Shown one piece after another: positions 36,673 through 44,423 of a stretch of 64,000 nucleotides of DNA. The notes beneath the pieces were generated by a model. It was not told the origin of the DNA. It saw nothing but the letters and a program-made list of their open reading frames with translations, and searched no databases. The number at the start of each line of letters is the position of its first letter. The stretch's first letter is position 1. The stretch is from contig NZ_AYMJ01000015.1 of the NCBI RefSeq assembly GCF_000633255.1, forward strand, positions 124,001-188,000, in the 5' to 3' direction. This DNA is from Pseudomonas sp. H1h. Its GTDB lineage: Bacteria > Pseudomonadota > Gammaproteobacteria > Pseudomonadales > Pseudomonadaceae. A program made the position numbers and the translations under genes.

Positions 36673-37881
36673 TTAGAACCGACCAGCCATCGCATCTTCA
36701 AACACCTGAAAGTACCCCTTCAGACCAGCACTGACATCAAAGCTGCTTGCCGTTAGCCGTGCAGCTTTTCTGACATGCTCAAAATCACTGGGACAACTTA
36801 GAACTCTGCATACGCTCGCCGCTATTGATTCATTCTGGAAAAAGTCGGCAAGAACCCCATTACGTCCGTGAACAACAACTTCCTTCACCGGAGCTGTATC
36901 AGAAGCGACTACCACACAGCCAGACGCCATAGCCTCCAACAAGGACCACGACAAAACGAACGGATACGTCAAGTACACGTGCACTGTTGAAACGTTCAGA
37001 ACAGCTCTATATTTCTGGTAAGGTAGTTTCCCTGTGAAATGCACATTGGAAACATCGCAACTCACCTCCGACAACATCCGTTCTCGCCAGCTCTTATACC
37101 CAACAGGCCTACGCCCATAGCTGACTTCATCTCCGCCAACGATAACTATTTGTGCGGCTGGACACTCAGCCTGAATATAGGAAATGGATCTCATAAAAAT
37201 ATGGAACCCACGATAGGGTTCGAGGTTTCTCGCAACGTACGTCACTATTGGCTGGCACGCCTTAATCACACGCCCACTGGGTAGTCTTACAGACTCAACC
37301 GTCTCATCATGGGATGCTTGAATAACACCCTCATGAATGACACGAATTTTAGACTGATAAATTTTCGGAAAAAGATCACGTTGCCATCGCGTAGGCGCAA
37401 TTCCAATATCACACTGATCAAGATTCAAGAGATGCATTGAGTTCAAAACTCTGAGTCTTGACGAAGCGTCCGGCGCATTTGGAAATTCAGGATCAAAATC
37501 AGAGTCCGCACCCTGCGCTCGATAATAATATTCACAGAAGTGAATCAGCGGCACGTCCGGGTATACGTCTTTGGCGAATAGCGTTTCACCCCACCCGGGA
37601 TGAGCAAGGATAATATCGGGTCGATAGCCCTCTTGCTTGAGTTGCTTCAACAACCAAAAAACACTTTGCCCATCCAACACAGCCGTTTCATATGAACGTA
37701 AATAGGGATGCCCATCATTAAACCCTTTTATTAAAGATTGATAATGAAGCAATTTCACCCCAACCATACCCGGAGCTGTATCACGCCCAATTGCAAGCAC
37801 ATTGAAACGTCTCCGCAGCGCCTCCATTGCAACATGGCGAAACTGGCCGGGAAAATTCTGATGAACAATAAGTAAATTCAT
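36673..37881 (-). CDS. Family 4 glycosyltransferase
   Basis: 402 residues from the ATG at 37881 (MNLLIVHQNFPGQFRHVAME), the conserved start of a group-1 glycosyltransferase subfamily. The C-terminal Rossmann domain contains QIVIVGGDEVSYGRRPVGYK and the donor-binding segment SLLEAMASGCVVVASDTAPV with KEVVVHGRNGVLADFF. The upstream in-frame extension to 37965 has no such motif. GT4 enzymes transfer a nucleotide-sugar to glycans or proteins. It precedes the unknown protein and RTX gene on the same strand and shares their low GC content. Whether it glycosylates the RTX protein is speculation. Confidence 0.82.
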   Translation of the reverse strand: MNLLIVHQNFPGQFRHVAMEALRRRFNVLAIGRDTAPGMVGVKLLHYQSLIKGFNDGHPYLRSYETAVLDGQSVFWLLKQLKQEGYRPDIILAHPGWGETLFAKDVYPDVPLIHFCEYYYRAQGADSDFDPEFPNAPDASSRLRVLNSMHLLNLDQCDIGIAPTRWQRDLFPKIYQSKIRVIHEGVIQASHDETVESVRLPSGRVIKACQPIVTYVARNLEPYRGFHIFMRSISYIQAECPAAQIVIVGGDEVSYGRRPVGYKSWRERMLSEVSCDVSNVHFTGKLPYQKYRAVLNVSTVHVYLTYPFVLSWSLLEAMASGCVVVASDTAPVKEVVVHGRNGVLADFFQNESIAASVCRVLSCPSDFEHVRKAARLTASSFDVSAGLKGYFQVFEDAMAGRF

Positions 37882-38038
37882 ACCTGAAAAAACATCCGTG
37901 TTTGTGCAGCTCCAAAAATTGAAGTCTTCCAACATCAATAGGCGTATACAAACGCTAACAAACATTCAGAAATAAAACTGTAGGAGGCTTCCGAGAACGT
38001 CCTAGGAGATGGAGCAAGCCACACCATTTTCCGCAGGC

Positions 38039-38075
38039 ACAAAAAAAGCGGCGCTCAATGCGCCGCTTTTTTGTT
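38039..38075 (-). terminator. Rho-independent terminator of the Tyr-rich lipoprotein genes
   Basis: Perfect stem AGCGGCGC/GCGCCGCT with a 5-nt loop, flanked by A-runs and T-runs (38041-38072). It lies just after the stop of the minus-strand gene at 38085 and could also act on the plus strand. Confidence 0.88.
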
Positions 38076-38084
38076 TGCGGATGA

Positions 38085-38483
38085 TTACCAGCGACCGCCT
38101 CGGCCGCCGTGGTCACCCCGATTACCGTGATGATCACGCCCGCCCCGGTCGCGGTCCCAACCACCACCGCGGTGGCCGTCCCAGCGCCCGCGGTCATTGT
38201 CGTGCCAGCGACGGCTCTCGTAGTAGCGCGGCGCTGGCTGGTAGTAACGCGGCGCCGAGTAGTAACGCGGAGCCGGTTGATAGTAACGCGGGGCCGCCTG
38301 GTAATAGCGCGGGGCCGAGTAATAGGTGCTGCCACCGCTGTAGTAAGTGCCGCCAGTGTTGTAGTAGGCCGGTGCGGGTGAGGTGTAGACCTGCGAACTG
38401 TAATAACTGTCTGCGTAGGAATATGGAGCGCAACCGGCAACGGAAAACATCATCGCAGCAAGTAGAAGAATTCGTCGATACAT
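38085..38483 (-). CDS. Tyr/Pro-rich repeat small lipoprotein
   Basis: 132 residues from the ATG at 38483. The lipoprotein signal MYRRILLLAAMMFSVAGC lipidates Cys18. Residues 35-85 are tandem repeats of APRYYQ/APRYYS units with YYSGG variants. The C-terminal third is rich in Arg, Gly, Asp and His (GGWDRDRGGRDHHGNRGDHG). It looks like an outer-membrane-anchored, intrinsically disordered surface or matrix protein; I know no defined function. AGGAGGC lies 6 nt before the ATG. A paralogue-like gene lies upstream at 38663. Confidence 0.72.
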   Translation of the reverse strand: MYRRILLLAAMMFSVAGCAPYSYADSYYSSQVYTSPAPAYYNTGGTYYSGGSTYYSAPRYYQAAPRYYQPAPRYYSAPRYYQPAPRYYESRRWHDNDRGRWDGHRGGGWDRDRGGRDHHGNRGDHGGRGGRW

Positions 38484-38563
38484 GGCGGCCTCCTGGACCG
38501 CGGGTAGCCGCACCAGCGACGCTGGCAGGCATCAGTCGTTTATTCGGTGACTGACGAATTATC

Positions 38564-38650
38564 TGACAGCGTTTTCCGAATCTGGTGCGTTTCAGCAACA
38601 AGTTGAAACAAGTGATTCATGAAATCCTGTTCATTTGGAAAACGCTGTCA
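38564..38650. repeat. 14-bp perfect inverted repeat between the two lipoprotein genes
   Basis: TGACAGCGTTTTCC at 38564-38577 is exactly mirrored by GGAAAACGCTGTCA at 38637-38650, 59 nt apart. It starts about 12 nt after the stop of the upstream lipoprotein gene. The flanks do not match any REP family in the window. It may be an RNA stem controlling read-through or a small mobile-repeat remnant. Confidence 0.55.
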
Positions 38651-38662
38651 TTCAGCCGGTGA

Positions 38663-38926
38663 TCAGTGGTGCCCACCGTGATATCCGCCGCCGTGATATC
38701 CGCGCCCGTAGCCGCCGCGATAGCCGTAGCCGCCGTAGTAATAGCGGGCACCGCCGTAGTAACGCGGCCCGTAATAGCCGCTGTAGTAGTAAGGCGAGTA
38801 GTAGCCGGGATAGTAATAAGTGGCGGGATAAGCGTCGTAAGGACCGGCGTAGTAATAACAACCGGACAAGCCCAGACCGAGCACGGCGCCCAGCAGCACG
38901 CGACGCAAACGTTTTGAAATACTCAT
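38663..38926 (-). CDS. Gly/Tyr-rich small lipoprotein
   Basis: 87 residues from the ATG at 38926. The signal MSISKRLRRVLLGAVLGLGL is followed by SGC, giving lipidation at Cys23. The mature part is almost only Tyr, Gly, Pro and His (YYYPGYYSPYYYSGYYGPRY, then HGGGYHGGHH at the end). Like the gene at 38085 it appears disordered and surface-exposed. The His-rich tail could bind metal. AGGAGGC precedes the ATG. Confidence 0.7.
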   Translation of the reverse strand: MSISKRLRRVLLGAVLGLGLSGCYYYAGPYDAYPATYYYPGYYSPYYYSGYYGPRYYGGARYYYGGYGYRGGYGRGYHGGGYHGGHH

Positions 38927-39170
38927 GACGGCCTCCTGAAAGACCCACGGCCGCAGCAAGACAGCGCAGCCGACACAAGTTTTGACTGTCTGGGTTGGGG
39001 CAAGTGCCGGGCTCGCGCAGGCTTCAGATCAGCGGTGTCACTCAGACCAATAATTCCCTGTGGGATGTCCAGAAATACAGGAACGACCATTCGCGCCGCG
39101 CATGGAGCAGTTATTTCCCGGCAGTGCCACTAGAATGCTGCCATCGGCTTATCTGCCAACGGAATCGCCC

Positions 39171-40658
39171 ATGCCGCACAGATCTGCGCTGTATACGCAA
39201 CGCTCGCTGGTTCTGACACTGGTCGCCCTGCTCGGCGCCGGCTTCCTGGCCACTTCGTTGCTCAGCTATTACGCCTCGCGGGCATCGATCCGCGACAGCA
39301 TCATCAACACCGAACTGCCGCTGACGTCCGACACGGTCTACTCGGAAATCCAGAAAGACCTCGTCAGACCGATCCTGATTTCCTCGATGATGTCGCGCGA
39401 CACCTTCATGCGTGACTGGGTGGTAAACGGTGAACAAGATCCGCTGCAGATGACCCGTTACCTCGATGAGGTCATGACCCACTACGGCGCCTACACCGCG
39501 TTCTTCGTGTCCAACAGCAGCCACACTTACTACCACGCCAAAGGTGTGCTCAAGCAGGTGAAGATCGATGAGCCGCGCGATGCCTGGTACTTTCGCGTGC
39601 GAGACATGAAAGACCCGTACGAGATCAACGTCGACCCGGACCTCGCCAACAAGGACAACCTGACGTTCTTCATCAACTACAAGGTCTACGACTACAACAA
39701 CCGCTTCATTGGCGCCGCCGGCGTGGGCCTGACGGTGGACGCGGTGATCAAGCTGATCGACAAATACCAACAACGCTATCAACGCAGCGTGTACTTCGTC
39801 GACACCTTCGGCCGGTTGGTATTGACCGGTGCCGAGGGCGGGCCGCAAGGCGCGCCGATCGGTCAGAGCCTCGGCGAACTCGAGAGCATGAAGGGTCTGG
39901 TCAGTCAGTTACCCAAACCGCACAGCGGCAGCTACGAATATTCCGCTCACGGTCAGGGGCATTTTCTCAACGTGCGGTTTATTCCGGAGTTGAACTGGTA
40001 CCTGTTCGTCGACAAGCGCGAAGACGGTGCACTCAGTGACATTCGTCAGTCGCTGTACCTGAACCTGCTGATCTGCCTGTTGGTGACGCTGGGCGTGCTG
40101 GCCCTGCTCAACCGCGTGATCCGCCGTTACCAACGCAAGATCCAGGCGCAGGCCACCCTCGACAGCCTCACCGAATTGCCCAACCGCCGTGGTTTCGACC
40201 TGCTCGCCGCACAAGCCCTGCACGAAGCGCAACGCGAACCAAAACCGTTGACTGCGCTGTTACTCGACCTGGATCACTTCAAGACTTTGAACGATACCTA
40301 CGGACACATGGCCGGTGATCAGGTGCTGATCGGTTTCGCCCGGGATCTGCAAAGCTGCCTGCGCCACTCCGACATAGTCTGCCGTTGGGGCGGTGAGGAA
40401 TTTATCGTGTTGCTGAAGGACACCGACGGCGACACCGGTCAGAAGATTGCCGAGAAGATCCGTCAGCACGTCGAACAGCACGAATATGCCTACGATGGCC
40501 ACAGCCTGAGTCTGACCGTGAGCATCGGTGCCACCACCCTGCAAGCAGATGACACCTTGCACACCCTGCTGTCCCGGGCCGATCATGCGATGTACCGGGC
40601 CAAGCAAACTGGCCGTAACCGTACTTGCGTGGAAATGCCTCACTCGACTTATGCCTGA
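39171..40658 (+). CDS. Membrane-anchored GGDEF diguanylate cyclase
   Basis: 495 residues. A first transmembrane helix (LVLTLVALLGAGFLATSLLS) precedes a ~270-residue periplasmic sensor of the Cache type. A second helix (LYLNLLICLLVTLGVLALL) then leads to the GGDEF domain. The active site is GGEEF (RWGGEEFIVLLKD), and the inhibitory RxxD site (RHSD) is five residues upstream, so it should make c-di-GMP with product inhibition. There is no EAL domain. The start at 39171 is chosen to place the first helix near the N-terminus; earlier in-frame ATGs exist. Confidence 0.9.
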   Translation: MPHRSALYTQRSLVLTLVALLGAGFLATSLLSYYASRASIRDSIINTELPLTSDTVYSEIQKDLVRPILISSMMSRDTFMRDWVVNGEQDPLQMTRYLDEVMTHYGAYTAFFVSNSSHTYYHAKGVLKQVKIDEPRDAWYFRVRDMKDPYEINVDPDLANKDNLTFFINYKVYDYNNRFIGAAGVGLTVDAVIKLIDKYQQRYQRSVYFVDTFGRLVLTGAEGGPQGAPIGQSLGELESMKGLVSQLPKPHSGSYEYSAHGQGHFLNVRFIPELNWYLFVDKREDGALSDIRQSLYLNLLICLLVTLGVLALLNRVIRRYQRKIQAQATLDSLTELPNRRGFDLLAAQALHEAQREPKPLTALLLDLDHFKTLNDTYGHMAGDQVLIGFARDLQSCLRHSDIVCRWGGEEFIVLLKDTDGDTGQKIAEKIRQHVEQHEYAYDGHSLSLTVSIGATTLQADDTLHTLLSRADHAMYRAKQTGRNRTCVEMPHSTYA

Positions 40659-40881
40659 CACCGACGCTAAACCCGACCTCTGCCCCGCCTGCGGCGCCCG
40701 CAATGACTGCAGCCTGGCCGACCCGCGAACCGCCGACCGAGCCTGCTGGTGTTATGGCGTGAGCATCGATCCGGCAGTGCTCGAAGCGCTGCCTGCGGCA
40801 CTGCGCGACAAATCCTGCCTGTGCCCGCGCTGTGCTCAGGTCGAAGCGCAACTGCAAGCAGCAGCGCGGCCGATCCCGTAA
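40651..40881 (+). CDS. Cysteine-rich CWC family protein
   Basis: 76 residues with eight cysteines: Cys11/Cys14 (LCPACG), Cys20, the CWC motif at 32-34 (RACWCYG), and Cys56, Cys58 and Cys61 (KSCLCPRC). This pattern is the CWC family, a probable small zinc-binding protein of unknown role. The ATG overlaps the diguanylate cyclase stop by 8 nt. Confidence 0.85.
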   Translation: MPDTDAKPDLCPACGARNDCSLADPRTADRACWCYGVSIDPAVLEALPAALRDKSCLCPRCAQVEAQLQAAARPIP

Positions 40882-40914
40882 GATGCGCGCCCCGACTTCC
40901 ATCGATACCTGACC

Positions 40915-41607
40915 ATGCGCGTCGACCGTTTCCTCAGCAACCTGCCCCGCTACAACCGTCAGCAGGTTCGCCTGTTGCTGGTTGAAAAGCGCGTGCGGAT
41001 CGACGGAAAAGTCGTCAGCGACCCGCACAGCGAAGTGCTGGAATTCAGCCGCGTCGAAGTCGACGAAGAAATCCTGCAGCTCGGCAAAACGGCGCGCTAC
41101 TTCATGTTGCACAAGCCGCCGGGGTGCGTCAGCGCTACACGGGATCCGCAGCATCCGACCGTGCTCGACCTGATCGATGAACCGGACAAGGACGACCTGC
41201 ATATTGCCGGTCGCCTGGACTTCAACACCACCGGGCTGATGCTGATCACCAACGATGGCACCTGGTCGCGACGCCTGACCCAACCGCAGACCAAACTGCC
41301 GAAGGTCTATTACGTCGAGACCGAACAGGAGATCGGGGCGCAATATGCGATCACGTTTGCCGAAGGCATCTACTTCGCCTTCGAAGACCTGACCACGCAA
41401 CCGGCGCAACTTGAAGTGCTCGCGCCAAGGGCGGCGCGCCTGAGCATCGTCGAGGGCCGTTACCATCAGGTGAAGCGCATGTTCGGCCACTTCAACAATA
41501 AAGTGCTGCGCCTGCACCGTGAGTCGATGGGGCCGCTGCAGCTCGATGACGCGCTAAAACCGGGCGAGTACCGCGCTTTGCGCACCGAAGAGATCCATTT
41601 GTTCTAA
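40915..41607 (+). CDS. rsuA: 16S rRNA pseudouridine-516 synthase
   Basis: 230 residues, RsuA length. An S4 RNA-binding domain (MRVDRFLSNLPRYNRQQVRL) precedes the catalytic domain with the RluA/RsuA motif GRLDFNTTGLMLITNDG, catalytic Asp102. Further motifs are KVYYVETE and VEGRYHQVKRMFGH. It isomerises U516 in 16S rRNA. It is 33 nt downstream of the CWC gene. Confidence 0.92.
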   Translation: MRVDRFLSNLPRYNRQQVRLLLVEKRVRIDGKVVSDPHSEVLEFSRVEVDEEILQLGKTARYFMLHKPPGCVSATRDPQHPTVLDLIDEPDKDDLHIAGRLDFNTTGLMLITNDGTWSRRLTQPQTKLPKVYYVETEQEIGAQYAITFAEGIYFAFEDLTTQPAQLEVLAPRAARLSIVEGRYHQVKRMFGHFNNKVLRLHRESMGPLQLDDALKPGEYRALRTEEIHLF

Positions 41608-41923
41608 GCCGGCGACCGCTCAGCAGAAGTTGTCGAACAATTTACCAACGGCACTTGCGCGATCCCTTCCCCACTGCTTGAATCAGGACGTCGGCCAAAT
41701 TGTGACCGACGAGTCACACCATACATCCAAGAAACTTTTTGCCGGTCGCAAGCCCCTTGGGCTGCATCTCAGCCGGCAGACTGCCCGCCAATAACAACAC
41801 CCGTCGACCGCAGTCATGGATCGACATGGGCCAAGCAAATTCCAGGCGTATGCCTACCTGTCACAAAGCTCGTGCAATCTCTATTTGCGCGCATACCCGC
41901 TTGCTTGCCAGGAGTCTTATGAC
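41608..41923. other. Upstream region of phaG
   Basis: 316 nt without a supported gene. It contains the palindrome at 41701-41718 and an AGGAG ribosome-binding site before the phaG ATG. I see no convincing -35/-10 pair or terminator for rsuA. Confidence 0.5.
41701..41718. promoter_or_regulatory. Palindrome TGTGAC-N6-GTCACA upstream of phaG
   Basis: A perfect 6-bp inverted repeat with a 6-nt spacer, about 205 nt upstream of the phaG start. It resembles a CRP/Vfr site (TGTGA-N6-TCACA) but its spacing is 2 nt too long, so another dimeric regulator is possible. Confidence 0.35.
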
Positions 41924-42808
41924 ATGAGGCCAGAAATCGCTGTGCTGGATATACAGGGTCAGTATCGGGTTTACACGGAGTTCTATCGCGCAGACGCCGC
42001 AGAGAAGACCATCATCCTGGTCAACGGCTCGATGGCCACGACTGCGTCGTTTGCACAGACTGTGAAAAACCTGCACCCGCAATTCAACGTGGTTTGCTAC
42101 GACCAACCCTACGCGGGCAGGTCAAAGGTCCACAACCGCCACGAGAAACATCTGACGAAGGAAGTCGAAGGGCAGATCCTCCTGGAGCTGATCGACCACT
42201 TCGGCGCCGAACACGTGCTGTCGTTTTCCTGGGGCGGCGCGGCCACCCTGGTAGCCCTCGCCCAGCAGCCACGGCGCATCGAAAAAGCCGTGATCAGCTC
42301 GTTCTCGCCGGTGATCAACGCGCACATGCTTGATTACCTGGAGCGCGGTGTCGATTACCTCGGCCAGCGCGATGGCGACCGCGTCGGGCACCTGGTCAAC
42401 AACACCATCGGCAAACACCTGCCGTCACTGTTCAAGCGCTTCAATTATCGTCACGTCAGCAGCCTGGCCGAGCACGAATACGGGCAGATGCACTTCCATA
42501 TCAGTGACGTACTGCACAGCGATCGCCAGTGCTATTTGAATGCGGCGAAGAAGATCAATGTGCCGGTGCTGTTCCTCAACGGCGAATGGGATGAATACAC
42601 CGCCGCCGAAGACGCACGGATATTCGGCAACCACGTAGCGCACAGTACTTTCACCACGTTGCAGGCCACCGGGCACTTCCTCGACATGGAGCACAAGGCC
42701 GCGTGCCGCGATAGCCAGAACGCCCTGCTCGGTTTCCTGAAACCGTCTCGGCAGCCGAGTCGAACGCGTTACTCGTTCGTTCAGGATCACCATGCACTGG
42801 CCATTTGA
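41924..42808 (+). CDS. phaG: (R)-3-hydroxyacyl-ACP transacylase/thioesterase PhaG
   Basis: 294 residues. An alpha/beta hydrolase with LVNGSMATTASFAQTV near the N-terminus, the nucleophile Ser102 in LSFSWGGAATL, and WDEYTAAEDARIF and TGHFLDMEHK near the C-terminus. The opening MRPEIAVLDIQGQYRVYTEF and the ending HHALAI match, from memory, P. putida PhaG rather than RhlA, its rhamnolipid-pathway homologue. PhaG links fatty acid synthesis to medium-chain polyhydroxyalkanoate by releasing 3-hydroxyacyl groups from ACP. The start at 41924 gives the family length. Confidence 0.9.
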   Translation: MRPEIAVLDIQGQYRVYTEFYRADAAEKTIILVNGSMATTASFAQTVKNLHPQFNVVCYDQPYAGRSKVHNRHEKHLTKEVEGQILLELIDHFGAEHVLSFSWGGAATLVALAQQPRRIEKAVISSFSPVINAHMLDYLERGVDYLGQRDGDRVGHLVNNTIGKHLPSLFKRFNYRHVSSLAEHEYGQMHFHISDVLHSDRQCYLNAAKKINVPVLFLNGEWDEYTAAEDARIFGNHVAHSTFTTLQATGHFLDMEHKAACRDSQNALLGFLKPSRQPSRTRYSFVQDHHALAI

Positions 42809-42923
42809 AAAAGTGTCGTCGCGAGCGAGTCTCCGGGGCTGAAAACCAGCATCGATTACCCTGCAGATTCGCCCGCGAATGACCGTTTTCCTCGCTGTAA
42901 CGCGCTGCGAGCAAAAGAAAAAC

Positions 42924-42952
42924 TTCAAATCCGCGCCCGAGTCTGGTACAAA
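42924..42952 (+). promoter_or_regulatory. Sigma-70-like promoter of tRNA-Gly
   Basis: TTCAAA (42924-42929), a 17-nt spacer, then TACAAA (42947-42952), placing the start a few bases before the tRNA. The match is moderate. Confidence 0.45.
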
Positions 42953-42966
42953 GTCAGCCGCTCTGA

Positions 42967-43040
42967 GCGGGTATAGTTTAGTGGCAAAACGAAAGCTTCC
43001 CAAGCTTTAGTTGAGGGTTCGATTCCCTCTACCCGCTCCA
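42967..43040 (+). tRNA. tRNA-Gly (anticodon CCC)
   Basis: 74 nt including encoded CCA. Acceptor GCGGGTA pairs with TACCCGC, the D-arm is AGTTTAGTGGCAAAAC, the anticodon arm AAGCTT-CCC-AAGCTTT and the T-arm GAGGGTTCGATTCCCTC. It decodes GGG. Confidence 0.97.
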
Positions 43041-43079
43041 CTCAATTGGGTCTCACGTTGTGCTTATGACGGGGGATGC

Positions 43080-43123
43080 AGACACAAAAAACCGGCCTTG
43101 ATAGTCGGTTTTTTTGTGTCTGG
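43080..43123 (+). terminator. Rho-independent terminator after tRNA-Gly
   Basis: Stem GACACAAAAAACCG paired with CGGTTTTTTTGTGTC around an 11-nt loop, with a T-run in the 3' arm. It lies 40 nt after the tRNA. Confidence 0.8.
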
Positions 43124-43182
43124 GATTTACTCACATTGGCTCGTAAAGGTCTGCACCCCCCCATCATCTCAACTCCACGCCC

Positions 43183-43390
43183 GTGCCTGGACTGACTCTT
43201 GCCATCGAGCAAAACAAAGGGTGGAAGTACCGGATATTCCCGGCTGTTCTTCCGCCGGCGATGATCTTGATGATGCCGTCGCGACGCTGCGCGGCTATCT
43301 GCTCAACCGCATTGATGAATACGTGCTTCATCACCCGGAAGAGAAGAGCCATTCGGGGTTTATGGCGCCGGCTGCGTTGAAGGTCTGCTG
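43183..43390 (+). pseudogene. HicB-like antitoxin remnant (frameshifted)
   Basis: One frame gives LTLAIEQNKGWKY and the overlapping frame continues VEVPDIPGCSSAGDDLDDAV, then ATLRGYLLNRIDEYVLHH. Together they form a HicB-type antitoxin core (xxAIEQ...VxVPDxPGCxSAGD). The frame change near 43220-43230, together with the lack of a good start and of an adjacent HicA toxin, indicates decay. The fragment ends before any DNA-binding domain. The rest of the 43124-43546 stretch shows nothing else. Confidence 0.55.
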
Positions 43391-43546
43391 GAAGGTTGAA
43401 TGCAAAACCGGCTGTCCGCTAGCATTTGCCCATCTCCCACCACCCTCCCCTGCGCGGCCATCGACGAATACGCGTTTTCACTTTCGAGGGACTCCATGGC
43501 GCGGCCACTATGCTGCTGCTGACTGAACTCAAAAGAGTACTTCTCC

Positions 43547-44275
43547 ATGACGCAAAACATTTACGACGACCCCGAATTTTTCCACGGTTACAGCCAGATG
43601 AACCGCTCCATCGGCGGTCTTGATGCCGCGCCGGAGTGGCCGGCGCTCAAGGCGCTGCTGCCCTCGATGGACGACTTGAATGTGGTCGACCTCGGCTGCG
43701 GGTATGGCTGGTTCTGCCGCTGGGCCAGTGAACATGGCGCCGCCAATGTGCTGGGGCTGGATGTCTCGGAAAAGATGCTCGAACGCGCGCGCGACACCAC
43801 CACCGCTGCGAACATTCGCTACGAGCGCGCCGACCTTGAGCATCTCGACTTGCCGGCCCGCAGTTTCGATATGGCCTACAGTTCGCTGGCGCTGCACTAC
43901 ATCAAGGATTTGCCCGGACTGTTCACTCATCTGTACGCGGCGCTGAAACCCGGTTCGCACTTTGTGTTTTCCATTGAGCATCCGATCTTCATGGCCCCGC
44001 GCACGCCGGGTTGGCTGATAGACAGCGACGGCCACAAGCGCTGGCCGCTGGACAGTTATCAGTTGGAGGGCGAGCGGGTGACTAACTGGCTGGCCGAGGG
44101 AGTGATCAAGCAGCACCGTACGATTGGCACGCTGTTGAATTCACTGATTGAGGCTGGGTTCACTATTCGCCACGTCAACGAATGGGGGCCGAGCGATGCT
44201 GAAGTGGTAGCACAACCGGCGCTGGCTGAAGAGCGGGAACGGCCGATGATGATGTTGGTGGCGGTGCAACGCTGA
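43547..44275 (+). CDS. Class I SAM-dependent methyltransferase
   Basis: 242 residues. Motif I is VVDLGCGYGWFCRWASEHG, followed by the acidic strand end VLGLDVSEKMLERARDT. YERADLEHLDLPARSFDMAY and FSIEHPIFMAPRTPGW lie further on. This resembles the UbiE/type-11 methyltransferases. The substrate is unknown and the neighbours give no clue. The ATG at 43547 is about 14 nt after an AAAAGAG-like weak RBS. Confidence 0.85.
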   Translation: MTQNIYDDPEFFHGYSQMNRSIGGLDAAPEWPALKALLPSMDDLNVVDLGCGYGWFCRWASEHGAANVLGLDVSEKMLERARDTTTAANIRYERADLEHLDLPARSFDMAYSSLALHYIKDLPGLFTHLYAALKPGSHFVFSIEHPIFMAPRTPGWLIDSDGHKRWPLDSYQLEGERVTNWLAEGVIKQHRTIGTLLNSLIEAGFTIRHVNEWGPSDAEVVAQPALAEERERPMMMLVAVQR

Positions 44276-44291
44276 AAGCCCCTCCCTCTAA

Positions 44292-44312
44292 CCCTCTCCC
44301 AGAGGGAGAGGG
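44292..44312. repeat. GA-rich palindromic repeat (CCCTCTCCC/GGGAGAGGG)
   Basis: Perfect 9-bp arms with a 3-nt loop, in the gap between two convergent methyltransferase genes. Similar CCTCTCCC repeats are scattered in Pseudomonas intergenic regions, and a partial CTCCCTTTGGG copy occurs at about 44391. There is no T-run, so it is not a classical terminator. Confidence 0.6.
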
Positions 44313-44423
44313 GACTGACCGGGTTGTTTTCGGTGAGCTGCGCCGACGTGGAAGTTCGAGTCGAACTCAGGATTTGAAAAGCTTGCACATCTCCCTTTGG
44401 GTGGGGGGAGTTCAAGTCAAGCC

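Noticed and set aside
38109..38381. Val/Ala-rich plus-strand frame opposite the Tyr-rich lipoprotein
   Set aside because: It mirrors the Tyr-codon repeats on the other strand; it has no signal or RBS.
41924..42808. RhlA (rhamnolipid/HAA synthase) considered for the alpha/beta hydrolase
   Set aside because: The N- and C-terminal sequences match PhaG better, and there is no rhlB or rhamnosyltransferase nearby.
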